33,510 bases of DNA from Pleurotus ostreatus/Saccharomyces cerevisiae fusant (taxonomy: Eukaryota; Opisthokonta). A program made the position numbers and the translations under genes. Within the stretch, counting starts at the first letter, position 1; every line of letters begins with the position of its first letter. This document shows positions 11,701-20,441 of the stretch, in pieces. Location of the stretch: the NCBI GenBank assembly GCA_024196135.1, contig JAMQCK010000256.1:1-33510 (forward strand), read 5' to 3'. The notes under the pieces are model-generated. The model saw nothing but the letters and a program-made list of their open reading frames with translations. It ran no database searches and had not been told where the DNA came from.

Positions 11701-13921
11701 GCGAATGTCTCTCGTGGTGCAGATGAATATAATCGGCAAAGCGATGTGGCACCAGGTGACGACCGTCGTTATTCTGTCGGAGAATATGAGGATGAGGTCG
11801 GCGACATCAGAGGATCGCGCTATGGCACGCGCCTTAGCGAATATGAGATACGCTGCGTGTACCCCAGACGATATCGACTTCTTGCGGAGTCGCGTAGTCG
11901 GCAGCAATCCTTGCTCGCCCAGTCTCAATGACCCCAAGTTCAGGGACGTCTCCATTATAACAGCTTGGAATTCTGAAAAAGACGCTTTCAACGAGCTGGG
12001 AGCGAAGAGATTCGCCGAAGATACCGGTCAAGAACTCACCTCCTTCTACTCGTGCGACAAGCGCGCATCGGAGGATACCATCCCCGCTAAGAAAAAGAAC
12101 AAGAAGCGGAGGAGGAAGACGACTGTTCAAGGTGGATCAGGCTTATCCGAAGCTATGCAAAGCGTGCTTTGGTCCTCACTGCCTTGCTTCACCGGGCACG
12201 TCGCTGGCCGACTCGATTTGTGTAAGGGTATGCCTGTCATGATACGCTCGAACATCGCCACTGAACTCTGCATCACGAGAGGGCAAGAAGCGACTGTGTA
12301 CGATTGGTCAATGTCACGAGGGGAAGATAAACAGCGGATTCTCGACGTACTGTATGTCAAGCTCGTCAACCCACCGAAGACCGTGAAGCTTGAGGGGCTG
12401 GAAGAGAACGTCGTCCCGTTGACGCCACTCAAGGAGCCCCGATTGCGTTGTCAATTGCCTAATGATCAAGTAGTCACGATTGAGCGTCGTCAAATCCCCG
12501 TGTTACTCAACTTCTCGATGACGGATTATGCATCCCAGGGTAAAACTAGGCCAGTCAATGTCGTGAACCTCTCAAATTCCCGAACTCACCAATCCTATTA
12601 TACTGCTCTTTCACGCAGTTCTTCCGCGGCCGGAACCGCCATCGTATCTTCCCTCAACGTGCCTATAATAACGAGAGGGTTAGACGATCAGCTGAAGCGG
12701 GAATTTAGAAACCTCGAGCTACTCAACGAGATAACACGGCTGCGATATCTGAAGCAACTCCCCGAGTGCGTATCCGGCGATACTAGAAATCGGCTGATTC
12801 GATCTTTCCTCGATTGGAAAGGGGATGGCTATGAGTTACCGCATCTGCACAGCGCACTCCGATGGCACTCACCAACGGACTGGGAAGATATAAACGATCC
12901 CTTCGGACGTCAGGCGTGGCAGTACGCCGAGAAGGAAGACGATGAGAAGAACAGTGGCGATGCGCGCCAAACCAAGCAGAGGAAACGTCGGAAGCGTGAG
13001 GAGGACGAAGCACGGTCATCGCCTGACGATGACCGACCTTTCAAACTTCGCCGGACCGATGAACTTGGCATAGACACTCGGCCTGCTCTTCGTGGGTACG
13101 TCTGGAACTCCGACGACTGGAGCTGCCCGTACGACTCGCTGTTCACCATCCTACACGCAATATGGATCAGTAACCCGGCTAAGTGGTCGGCTTACCTTGC
13201 GAGACTGAGCCCGTTTGCCAAAGAGCTCACTCAGCGATGGGCGCATTTCCTTCAGCATCCGACAACTTCATGGGCGTCTACAAGGGACGTCGTCAGATCC
13301 AAATTGCACGCACATGATCGCGAAGGCTTCCCCTACGGCAATCGACCGGCATCCGTGTACCGCTTGGCGCTGGCAACCCTGGGGGATCAAGTACTTGCCA
13401 CTCGTACTATGCGCTGCTTGAGATGCGGACGAACTAGAAATGAGAATAGGACTGCCATACATCAATGCCAATCGTTGTACACTCAGAGCTTGCTTAACGG
13501 TAGGCGATCGCATAGGTTCACAACGGCGGACTGGTTGTCCGAAGTACTGAAGGGTAGAGCGCGGCGCCTGAACTGTACGTCCTGCGGCAGCGCCACGAAA
13601 GGCGAGATCAATGTACTTGCGATCCCTGATATTCTCTGTTTAGACAGGTCAACATCCGAGATGATCATCTCACATACCGTCGATTTCAACGGTGTGAACA
13701 TGGTCCTTCGCGGCATCGTATACGCAGGCCAGAACCACTTCACGTGTCGTGCTGTGGATAGTTCGGGCATGTTGTATAAGCACGACGGTATGGTCAATCA
13801 GGACGTATGCGAGAAGGAAGCCGAGTTGGCGAGAGTAAACCCCGAAGAGCTCGGAACGTGGCGGACGCGTAATGGCGATACCAAGCCCGCTGTCTTAGTC
13901 ATATACGAGACTTCGCCGTAG
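5729..13921 (+). CDS. Helitron replicase/helicase (HUH Rep plus Pif1 helicase) with a C-terminal protease-like domain
   Basis: One uninterrupted frame of 2,730 residues. Residues 1-370 are low complexity, so the true start may be 6851 (residue 375) or an upstream exon at 5247. About 480-760 is a DUF6570-like cysteine-containing region (CACCGILC from 546). About 850-1085 is the Helitron-type N-terminal domain with the HUH motif HLH (H1082, H1084); the paired-tyrosine motif YVSDYITK follows (Y1322, Y1326). About 1,840-2,310 is a Pif1-type superfamily 1 helicase: Walker A GGTGKST (K1856), Walker B FIDEIS (about 1927-1932), and a C-terminal YTALSR motif near 2290. Such proteins nick and unwind DNA to move Helitrons by rolling-circle replication. 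Residues 2456-2730 add a domain resembling a ubiquitin-specific protease (C2466, H2670 and two CxxC pairs at 2563/2566 and 2616/2619). The core looks intact, so the copy may be autonomous. Its termini were not found. Confidence 0.95.
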   Translation: MSMATARIFEIHSASCSRKLCAYHRTSSQPSVSADGLSCSSPSLLTGDWSPSSPSLITGDWSPSSPSLLTGDRFPLSPLLFTSDRFTSSSSLLTGDRPPCSPSFCTFVWLSSPSLSTCDWSFPSPSTVSVDVYSLSPPLSLLGGQASSLHYDSHCYTHASIAYSSFTPLPVHDSSVHPGHDFLEPWCTWHSTTRPHHRLYISSYCPNGLFPSNHHSRTIVRAQFGPTVINMESHIHLCGPLLDHIRFSDAWVRGFLSHEAILYCCVSTRTNVKAVKARMQRGFMRKWDYRALRAGFSHGNAITTYVVVLDSPCVLLLLPFHYSMVALSLAPLYPFMDPHPCCPTNACIPGRKPMGRRTFHRAMQFVLGGGPSSKMSWSVLKKYVKNANDASVPDTAEFSVAAYGSESDLSQRAKKDNLLVASVPFQSVVWHLNKQQLKKASQLHDTEWSNSWDVGECRLALSTHECTGNCTSPKDMVGLFKRVLTRAERNKQDYDKRKKPDLKPAVHFEDVASSFPPEPVTDELVEEIVRGFCEDTSKEALEEVGCACCGILCKRATSRPLKDKKLDLSLLIEPHATRLERTTPDRPPRRIEGPVLATGCDRTCPTCYQFLLSGRRPPLALANGLWIGEVPDVLKGLSYAEMQMISKIRHNRAVVRVRSGRGKMIANAVMFSSPIPQVCRVLPPHKDELNEVIAFTFLGTARPTPEEFQRTPMLMRLEVVEAALRWLRLNHPAYHDVEISAENLDSYRTTDALVWEYRKLSEDDSIQEATATSMANEDIDAPDHGRCPFVVHGLTSEKYSKMTINQLKSVALEHLQNGRSVLGVGHEEKPEGLFNNPKAYPSMFPWLFPYGLGGIGMHVKGSGSLSPAAHKKHLLLYHDKRFQDDLYFPMIAFNHEQISASSTASHILVNRADFPRIRDKIVNINLNVLGLLTQRLEDGEGVVADTEDEKTCFEVMRNLDYIGGHVQGSVTAKKYMRNEIWSLINFIGSPSWFITLSPSDSSHPIALYFADHDLEFKPIIRTWKERSELVARNPVAAARFFNVMVKAFIKHVLGVGSAHRGLYGPTSAYYAAVEQQGRLTLHLHSMVWIRGALSPQTIRDRLLAGDNAFETEMIRYLEEMHTGHFLTGDLEAIKARVPFRPKGEDQSDIHRLFDEISPPNDGGSNEPRSSSQPYQDPMQTLPIPPPPPCACSRASKSCTCRERRSSWWRTFQETVDDLIFRVQMHRCIRKRSARIASSSAQVKKDPLEGIKGCKGDDGVCEARFPREYVPKSYVDRLTGAIHVVKKEVMMNCVTPVLTYLTRGNTDTTSLQSGTSMKAVVMYVSDYITKCSLKTYHIMSCIKSVFERSAPTFEGSKKDGESARKLMMQMVNALAPRMEIGSPMAASYLLGMPDHYTSHEFVVFWWRSFVNRVLDDWPDGGQSATFEERLVLRKEQGQLIGTSIVDDYVHRPRKYENYTLYEWVQCAKKSKRTPTQLKNFVEADEGPSGPAVGEEGEALDGGPTSRPHGTTLCAPDVLTILDRTPKAVDLMDGDQKSPMAINRQPPYEPFAETHPQYTSHHVWCDPSKRDYIVPNFVGGAIPRNDQGDREYYCATMLTLFSPWRRGRDLKREGYNWDHAFRQHRFSEREVQLMENFNLRYECADARDDFRNELSKKKRVNTVSTDFDDDSDGEDAHRSFNARYGEDLDYDAPPDGETGPMWNRTYQTIQQTKTYAGTSGWTQRLKDTLPGFCPDSISGVQIRRRGSEWAEYIQQTRQKIFQQKFKGNSTSRNTHANSTGNNGDGTHVSGVVELPASYFTNDYSDDKPDLKTLIDDVSREFNLNTEQLRAFTLIANHAGGVQSEPLRMFLGGMGGTGKSTVIRALVEFFKRRGEEHRFIILAPTGTAAALLNGSTYHSVLGMGWGNDKGVDSSKVRNMFDRLIHVEYIFIDEISMLNCAEMYRISAHLAKALGRHELPFGGMNMIFAGDFAQLPPVQGLRLYDRKVQTDVERKRMSLVVQMNIIGKAMWHQVTTVVILSENMRMRSATSEDRAMARALANMRYAACTPDDIDFLRSRVVGSNPCSPSLNDPKFRDVSIITAWNSEKDAFNELGAKRFAEDTGQELTSFYSCDKRASEDTIPAKKKNKKRRRKTTVQGGSGLSEAMQSVLWSSLPCFTGHVAGRLDLCKGMPVMIRSNIATELCITRGQEATVYDWSMSRGEDKQRILDVLYVKLVNPPKTVKLEGLEENVVPLTPLKEPRLRCQLPNDQVVTIERRQIPVLLNFSMTDYASQGKTRPVNVVNLSNSRTHQSYYTALSRSSSAAGTAIVSSLNVPIITRGLDDQLKREFRNLELLNEITRLRYLKQLPECVSGDTRNRLIRSFLDWKGDGYELPHLHSALRWHSPTDWEDINDPFGRQAWQYAEKEDDEKNSGDARQTKQRKRRKREEDEARSSPDDDRPFKLRRTDELGIDTRPALRGYVWNSDDWSCPYDSLFTILHAIWISNPAKWSAYLARLSPFAKELTQRWAHFLQHPTTSWASTRDVVRSKLHAHDREGFPYGNRPASVYRLALATLGDQVLATRTMRCLRCGRTRNENRTAIHQCQSLYTQSLLNGRRSHRFTTADWLSEVLKGRARRLNCTSCGSATKGEINVLAIPDILCLDRSTSEMIISHTVDFNGVNMVLRGIVYAGQNHFTCRAVDSSGMLYKHDGMVNQDVCEKEAELARVNPEELGTWRTRNGDTKPAVLVIYETSP
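5858..6105. repeat. 36-bp coding minisatellite, about 6-7 diverged units
   Basis: Tandem units of 36 bp encode a 12-residue repeat on the plus strand, typified by SSPSLLTGDWSP, inside the N-terminal part of the Helitron frame. The same DNA is open on the minus strand (5638-6078), where it reads as an acidic repeat of the SPVRSDGDEGDQ type. Units diverge toward the right end. The length is a multiple of three, so copy-number change keeps both frames open. Confidence 0.8.
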
Positions 13922-14598
13922 ATACTTGCACAATCATGGTGGTATTTGGCCTAAGGCGGTGTAAGGAGGGCGGAGGGGTGGGGTTGGGTGGTACATTGGG
14001 TAGCACCATGAAGTCGCTGGTCAACAAGTATTTTGTGGCGTAGATTTGCATCATTTTGTGGCGTGCGTCCTAAAACGGACAAATGGCCCAGAACTCCCTC
14101 GTCATCCATCACTGCTATCTGCTCCCGCGCGCTCGGCTACGCTTTGCCGCTTCTGCTCACAGCGATGCAGGAATTGCATTGCATCCAGGATGAACTACAA
14201 ATGCGCGCGTAGACTTTCAGGTGCTGCCCGCGCGTCTTACTCTGGGACTGGCTGGCATCTCGCTCGTTTTTCGCGTACTTTGCTTCCAGGCACGTCTATG
14301 CTTTGGACGATGCCCTGATTTACCCGCTGATAGGAACCATGTGAATCGATGGCAGTGGATGTTACGCGTCGCGCTCCCATATGGAATGTGGTGTATCCTC
14401 GACGCTGAAATTTGATGTTCGGCTTTGCGGATAGTGGTCGCGGACCTTTCTCCTATCAGAGTAAAAAGGATCACGCGTCTGTGCGCCCCGGTGCGTCCCG
14501 AACCCATCTTTCTCTTGACCGCCATGAAGCCCATGCTATACAAGCCGCTGCGCGTACTTCTCCTCTTTCCGCAACCGTCAAACTGACCCATTCCACAG
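13922..14598. other. Region between the Helitron gene and the interrupted gene
   Basis: Contains G-rich sequence, an imperfect repeat of TTTTGTGGCG (around 14030-14063) and a small hairpin GTCC-TAAAAC-GGAC near 14068-14082. The Helitron 3' end (hairpin then CTRR) should lie here or nearby, but no candidate stood out. The right part presumably holds the 5' exon(s) of the interrupted gene; the segment from about 14552 to the acceptor at 14598 looks like an intron (GTACTT...CTGACCCATTCCACAG). I could not find an ATG-containing exon in the required phase. Confidence 0.4.
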
Positions 14599-15125
14599 TC
14601 CCGCGACCTGCGACGATCCTCTCTGTAGCTGCTTTGATCAGCAGGACCTTCTCAGCTGGTCGAAGGTCGACAGGAACTGCCGGCGCGCCGTCAGCGACTA
14701 CAGCAGCAGAGCCTTCCGACTCACCCACTCTCTCGCCAAGTTCATGCGCGAACAGGACGTCCTCCCCTTCCGACAGATCATGCGCCAGACCGGTACGCTC
14801 ATCTCCGGCTCCATCGCCATGCATTACTTCGCCAGGACTGTTGTTGGCGACGCCGATCTCGATCTGTACACCGAGGGTCACCGTGCGCCCACGCTCTTCG
14901 CCTTCATCAGTGGTCTAGGATACACCTACAAAGCTCGCGAAGCGCAGGACAAAGATCTCGACAACGCTCTCCGGCGCGCCATTAATCAGTCGGCGAATCG
15001 TGACGAGGCCATATACAACCAGCGCGCCGTCCTGGACGCCTTCTCCTTCGTCCGCGGAGACGCCGTAATCCAGGTCATTGTCGGGGTGCAGTCTGCTATC
15101 GACACCGTGCTCGACTTTCACTCTA
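14599..15125 (+). CDS. F-box / nucleotidyltransferase-like gene, 5' part (interrupted gene)
   Basis: The exon begins after a CCACAG acceptor and runs 175 codons to a donor GTAACT at 15126, in phase 1. The first about 35 residues (FDQQDLLSWSKVDRNCRRAV) resemble the second half of an F-box. They are followed by LISGSIAMHYF...DADLDLY, a GS-x(n)-DxD pattern like that of nucleotidyltransferase folds. The exon ends at TVLDFHS plus one base. Proteins of this layout are, from memory, common as expanded unnamed families in agaricomycetes; their function is unknown to me. The partner exon lies at 31908: A + CT restores a Thr codon and an uninterrupted frame. Everything between is a 16.8-kb gap containing an inserted element. 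No start codon was resolved, so the N-terminus is incomplete in this model. Confidence 0.7.
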
Positions 15126-15167
15126 GTAACTTGTTTCAGAGAGGGCCATCGCTAGCGCGTGGCATAC

Positions 15168-15183
15168 GGTGGGTTAGGAAATG
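15168..15183 (+). repeat. Left terminal inverted repeat
   Basis: GGTGGGTTAGGAAATG. The first 13 bases are an exact inverted match to 31844-31856, and the match extends imperfectly for 2-3 bases. It lies 42 bp inside the interrupted intron. Confidence 0.6.
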
Positions 15184-15255
15184 GGCTAAGTGTTTTCTAG
15201 CTTTTATTATGTCTAGGGGCTAAGATGCCATTTGGGTCACTGACCAAAAAGGGTG

Positions 15256-15362
15256 TTACCATACTGGGTTTGCCATACTAAGCTTTACCACATTGAGCCT
15301 TGCCATATTAGGTTGTGCCATATTGAGGTTTGCTATATTATTGGGTCTTGCCATACGAGGTC
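15256..15362 (+). repeat. 15-bp minisatellite array, copy 1 (seven units)
   Basis: Seven units of 15 bp (one of 18), consensus close to TGCCATATTGAGCTT. The array starts 88 bp inside the left inverted repeat. The units match, in the same order, those of a second array at 26493-26593, so the array was duplicated rather than formed twice. Confidence 0.85.
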
Positions 15363-16205
15363 AAATCAATACACATATCAATTGACAGCAAGACGTCTCC
15401 TGAATCAATATATTCGATGGCTACTCCAAGGGTACATGCTCTACACTACGAGAAAAGCGCGAAAATAACAACCTCACGTATCGTCTCCTCCCCCCTATCT
15501 CACTTCCCTTCTTTGAAAGCCCACTCCCCCACGCTCTCGACACTTTCCTCAAGTCCCTCGACCGTTCGCGCTCCTCTGCCATGTTGGCAAACACCCTAGG
15601 ATCGTCAAGTATGCCCACGGTGGTTTGCAGGTCACGGAAAATTTGCAATCGTTGAGCTGGATGTTCCTGCTATCATGTGCTCTGAGGGTGGGGCAAAAAC
15701 GGGTGCAAGGCCGAGGATGTGAGTAAGTGGCGGAAGAGGCGGCGGTGGTGTTTGGCCTTCATTCTGGCTCAAGACGGCGTGGGGCGTAGCGGGTAGGAAA
15801 GGGTGATGGCCACGCAGTCGGTGTTGTCGTCGCTGTCCAAAGCGATCAGTGTCGTGCTGCAAACAACAAGGTCGACATGGTGGTGGGCGGCAGCTAGCGC
15901 TCGGCTATGTGCATTCAGCCACGCAGGTCAGGACTGATGGAGGGACCCTGCAGATGACCGCGGGTGTGAGGAACGGCAGGTCAGGGATCGGCGAGCGGGC
16001 GAGCGGGGATCGAAATACAGTGTGAGAAGAAGGATGGGCGGAGGCTTGATTCCAGTTGGGCGCTTCGTGAGAGACAAGGGCATGATGGATGAGAGAAAGG
16101 GGAGGGAAAATGGCCAAGCTGTCTTCAAAGTGATCGAAGTCCAAGCATGCGCGACGCGCCTAAATTCCGCGACGTAGGCACAACGCGCGCCCGGGGGGGG
16201 GGGGG
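15363..16205. other. No recognisable gene
   Basis: Short open frames on both strands show no motif I can support. The stretch ends in a run of 13 G (16193-16205). It is part of the putative inserted element. Confidence 0.5.
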
Positions 16206-16549
16206 CTAGAACGGAATCTTGGTGAGATCACGGACGACTGAGACGACGCCCACCGTGCTCAGCGTACATTTCCGCGCAACCTCGTACAGAGGATATGCGC
16301 GTGCATCTCTCCATGTCTCACTGCGGCGGAGGTGGCAGTGGCGAGATACGCGCGCAGTTCCCCTCTGAGGTCGTGCGCAAATGCGCGTCGAACGGATAGC
16401 GGCCATGACGGTAGATACTCAGCGGGATCTTGACAGTTTGGCGCGACGCGCGCTTTAAGAGCATGCGCAGTGCATGCCGGGACCGCCAGCGCAGTGGCAA
16501 TAGTGTTGGCGAGTGGCAAGGAACGCGACATGCGATCAGAAAACGCCAT
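16206..16549 (-). pseudogene. Unidentified gene fragment with a likely frameshift
   Basis: On the minus strand an ATG at 16549 opens a frame reading MAFSDRMSRS... for about 80 codons. Around 16290 the protein-like reading moves to another frame that continues to a stop at 16206 and ends VVRDLTKIPF. There is no convincing donor/acceptor pair at the switch, so a small indel is the simplest reading. No family recognised. The piece lies in the putative element and, like the other pieces there, reads on the minus strand. Confidence 0.25.
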
Positions 16550-17363
16550 CGGTCACGCTGACGCGACGCGTCACGTGCCCACCCGCGACGCCACACATCA
16601 TTGCTTGCTCCGCGCGTCCACAAGTGTTCAGCGCTCAGCACGCAGGTCTCCGGTTAGCCGCGCCCCAGAAGTAGCGAGGGACCTGGAAAGCTGCAGATTC
16701 TCGATATCGGTGTCTTTGCTAACCCAAATCCACTCAGTGCCCTAACACACCAAGTGAATCTCATCGTGGGACTCATGCACAATTTCTTGTTGCAGAGAGC
16801 AGAATTTCGGAGGGGAGTAACGCATTCTGAATGCGGATTACGCTCTGTACTAGGGTTTTTAACGTTAGCGACCTTCGACTTGAGCTGTGCCTGATGAGTT
16901 GAAAAGCGCCCCATTCGGCACTCACGAGCAACTTCTGATGCTCACAAGGTCACTAGTAGACAGCCCAACACTTCGACAGTATTGTCCGCGCTATGGGAAC
17001 ACCCACGCGGAGAAGCGCGCGCTGGGAGAAGCACATCGAACTCGGGATTGCAGCCCATGAGCCGGATGAGCTACGCGGTCAGTTTCAATGTTTTGCCTCG
17101 TAGATGGGGTAGTGGATACGTCTAGTACTAGTAAGTAGGTACCCTATGGATCGGAGTAATTGCCCCTCTATTCTGACCGGGTGCTCTCACTGCCGAAGGC
17201 TGGGTTTTCAACAAAAAGCGCCATGAGTAAGCTAGCCCACGTTCCTCCTTGGTGTGTTCTTTTTATCCCCCTTCGAAAGGCAGTGCTGACAAGGTGCTTA
17301 AACGTCTACAGGGGTCATCTACGCTATGTCTAGCCGTCGTCTGCCCCTTCGTCGGTTGATCAT
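16550..17363. other. No recognisable gene
   Basis: Mixed-composition sequence inside the putative element. Open frames on both strands are short and without motifs. Confidence 0.4.
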
Positions 17364-18116
17364 TTGAGATGTGGGTCCATTTCTTTGTTTCGCCAACTCC
17401 CCCTTCGTAATTCTCCCCTTTGCGACTCGGACAGCTGTATGTTATCGCAAAACAACATTGTATTTGCAAGTTCAATCTATTACACTAATGCCCACAAGGC
17501 TAACTACGAATCTACAGGAGCTACTGACCTTCGACATCCCTTCCCTATCGTCCCCTCCTCCGCCTTCCCCGAGCTGTACCCGCCGATTCCCAGCGCCGTC
17601 ACCTCGCGGCCCACCTTCCCCAGTGCCGGCGAGTTTTTTCGCACGCTCTGGCGTCGTTGCCGGGCCCCTTCTCGTCAGCCTCGTTTCCTGCTCCCCACCT
17701 GCCTCCTCCTTCTCCCCCTCCCCTTCCCCTTGTCGTACGCGCCGCCCCCCTTTGCCGCTCAGACATCCCCAATCGTCGCTATCGCACGCACGCACGCGGG
17801 CGGCGCGCCGCCGCCGCCTCACCCGCCCGCGCAGCGGCACCGCGCCAGCCTAAATCGCCCGCCCATACTCATCCTCGCTGCGGAGATTCCGGGAGCTGAT
17901 CGCCAATGGCGCAACTCGACAGAGCGCTTCTTCGCGCTTGAACCGCGGTGGGAGACATGTAATCTCCTGGCAGAGCACGGGAGAAGCTCAAGCGACGCAA
18001 AAGGGGACCTTCCGCGCACTCGAAAGGCTTGGGAACGAAAGGTGAGTAAAGCCCCCACCGAGCTCAAAACGAATTTACTCACCCTGAATTCGGCACCCGC
18101 GCGTCGCGGAGCATAG
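17364..18116 (+). CDS. Possible proline-rich exon, plus strand
   Basis: A 250-codon plus-strand frame, rich in Pro, Ala and Ser, with a stretch reading VPSSAFPELYPPIPSAV. An acceptor-like CTAAC...CTACAG occurs at about 17500-17518, and a consensus donor AAAG|GTGAGT near 18041. Overlapping frames on both strands are also open because the sequence is pyrimidine- and GC-rich, so coding status is uncertain. No family recognised. If real, it would be one of the few plus-strand gene pieces inside the inserted element. Confidence 0.25.
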   Translation: MRCGSISLFRQLPLRNSPLCDSDSCMLSQNNIVFASSIYYTNAHKANYESTGATDLRHPFPIVPSSAFPELYPPIPSAVTSRPTFPSAGEFFRTLWRRCRAPSRQPRFLLPTCLLLLPLPFPLSYAPPPFAAQTSPIVAIARTHAGGAPPPPHPPAQRHRASLNRPPILILAAEIPGADRQWRNSTERFFALEPRWETCNLLAEHGRSSSDAKGDLPRTRKAWERKVSKAPTELKTNLLTLNSAPARRGA

Positions 18117-18869
18117 TGCGGCATCTGAGAAGAGCCTAGAGATGTCAGACATCGGGAGCACCTGAGCTTTTGATGTTATAATCAATATAAATGAGAAAAG
18201 AGCAAACTTACCTCAAAGCGATGAGAAAACAACAGTAAGGCCCCTCCCCTACTGCCCGCGAAGTGAGCGAGCGTCCTCATACGGGGAGTAGGTCGTAGGA
18301 TGTGTAACGCGCCGAAGATAGGCTGGAAGGAGCCGTGAGCAATGAATGCGAGTAAACTTCGAGTGCACTGCTCACGGCAGTATTTCGCCCAAAACGGACT
18401 GTCAGCAGTTCCCTCGCACTTCAGGAAGACACGGGGAGACGTCTGATAGGCTCTGCGACGTCCGGATGGGCGAGAACAACACGAAAAAATCTGTAGAAAA
18501 ATCAGAAAAAAATGATAGGTGAGCAGGAGGTCAAAGAATTACCGAAGGCAAATTGAATGAAGGGCAGCGCTTCGCACCGCCTGTCGCTCGTCCCCACATG
18601 TCAGAGGCACATAGGAGGAGCTGAATTAGCACCACGTCGTCGCCCTATAGTCATAGGGCTCACCCAAGACCGGTCCTTGAGCAAGAAGCGCAGGTATAGG
18701 ATTGCACTCCAGTGCTGTGGTTAGATAGATGTCAGCCTCGGCGCGACTTGGCAATAGTTTCCCCTTACCTGAGGGCGTGCGGAGCTTGCGTGTATGGGTC
18801 GGGACGCGCCGAAGGACGCGCCGAAAGACGCACTAGGTCGCGGCATTCTTAGGACGAAGGTCAGTAGTG

Positions 18870-19950
18870 ACTTTGACCGAAATTTTGCGCAAGATGCACC
18901 TGAATCAATGGTTGTTTCGTCTCCTCGTCCATCCCTACCTCCCTAGCGCATTGAGAGGGGTAAGGGGTGTCGTGTGCGCACGCATGGGTACCCCAGAAAC
19001 TATATTCGCACGAGGTTCAGTATCAATTCAAAACGAAGAAATCAAGAAAACGCACCTAAATCGATAATGTCGTCTTTTCCTAGTCACCTCGCCTGCGCCT
19101 TGCAAGGGGTCCCCAACCATCGGCCGTGCGCACATAAGTCCTTCTTACGTCGGCATGACCTTCCCGCGTCGTCTGACGTGCTGCCGCTTGTCCGGCGAGG
19201 GCTCGTGCGTGCCCTCAATGAAGTCGTCAGCCAATCGTGAATGTAGTGCACGACGAGCCTGCCTACCTTTGTGAAGCCCCACGGAGCGCTAAGGCGTGAA
19301 TCCAAGGCGTCAAGGACACGCTCTATCGCTCATTCAGTACTCAGTGTGCTCTCAAGCACCTGCAACCCACCTGCATGCGACGAAGACAAAGCGAGTTGAT
19401 AACGAGCAGCGCCTCGCGCCACTCGTCTCATCGTCTATGCAAATGGTCAGTCAGTAGGTCAAGGTAGCTGCGCTTGAACTCACTTATAGGGACGCAGAAG
19501 CAGCGCATCCTACGCTTCATGCGAATGATAAGAGTCATTCAGTCTCGGGATGGCCAACCTCGAAGTATTCAGGCTCACCTGCACCACAACAGCAGCAGAG
19601 GAGAAACTTACAGGCCATGCCCAGTCTGTTCATCCTCCCTGTGCGCTCAAGACGAGCTGATTGAGCTGGAAAATGGATCGTGGTCAACGTGACTGTACAG
19701 ATACAGGGAGATAATGTAGGACTTACCTGACATCGCCTTAGTCGCAGCCTGGATGCTACGAACCCGGCGACCTTGCGCCAACGAGCCGGCCCGGTCGGCG
19801 GCACGTCGTCCTGCGTGGCGGCGATTCCCGAGGGCGAAAGATGGCGACCTGATGGCTTCGCGCGGACGTACACGCCGGCGTGCTACCATAGCAGCGGGGG
19901 CCGCGACGTCGTTGAAAGCAAGACTCGAGCTAGAGACCATGGTCAGCTCG
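18870..19950 (-). repeat. Diverged long direct repeat, copy A
   Basis: Blocks matching copy B (28860-29440) in the same order and orientation: around 19020-19075 (shared core AAAACGCACCT), 19228-19270 (shared ATGTAGTGCACGACGAGC) and 19755-19885 (shared GCCGGCGTGCT). The matches include minus-strand splice donors (GGTGCGT), suggesting conserved exon-intron structure. Elsewhere the copies have diverged beyond easy alignment by eye. Confidence 0.55.
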
Positions 19951-20060
19951 TGGAACAGCACTGAGAACCGGCGTGCTCACCGGATCACGCATTGAGAAAG
20001 CGGCACAGTAGGTTTTCGTCATCGTGGATGTGTACTGCTCTGCGCCGGTAACTCCGAGTT

Positions 20061-20076
20061 GGGGGGGGGGGGGGGG
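20061..20076 (+). repeat. Poly-G run (16 G)
   Basis: Homopolymer of 16 G in the putative element; a run of 13 G is at 16193-16205. Length is unstable in replication and sequencing, so exact size is uncertain. Confidence 0.8.
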
Positions 20077-20441
20077 CGTCGGAAATGTCGATCAGGTCAG
20101 CGCGTGCGCCCGACGCCTGGAAACTCCGAGCGAGAGTCGCTGGAAGTCGCCGACAGCAGTCAGCAAGGGTGGATAGTCAAGTCAAATCGCGTACTCACCA
20201 TTTTTCGACAATCGCCCCCTCCCGGATGCAATGCGCCACACAGCAGTACGCGGACATCGTTGCCGGCGCGTACGCGTGCCCTGCTCATCGCCGCGACCCG
20301 CGGACATCGAAAAACGGGGCGGGCACGATGTCTGGATGTCGATAAGCAATTCTCATCGTGTCGGCGCGCGTCGTGTACTCACCGTGTCCAGCGAATCGCC
20401 GCGACCGCTTCTCAGCGTATGCGTCAGTGTTGGTCGGGGTA

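Larger units (their letters stand above)
18120..20382 (-). other. Tract of short exon-like segments with minus-strand splice signals (copy A region)
   Basis: Repeated consensus donors on the minus strand (plus-strand ACTTAC at 18199-18204 and 19721-19726, ACTCAC at 20193-20198 and 20377-20382; weaker ones near 18760, 19055, 19263, 19470, 19575 and 19975) alternate with acceptor/branch-like sequences 40-60 bp away. Segments between them are about 50-200 nt. They do not give a long recognisable protein, so they may be non-coding exons, decayed coding exons, or part of a repeated module. The tract lies downstream, in the sense of transcription, of the coiled-coil gene ending at 20442. It includes a block with a diverged copy at 28.86-29.44 kb and a run of 16 G (20061-20076). 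Confidence 0.35.

Noticed and set aside
13922..14410. Helitron 3' terminus (CTRR after a hairpin)
   Set aside because: Several CTAA/CTAG words exist but none follows a convincing hairpin at the right distance.
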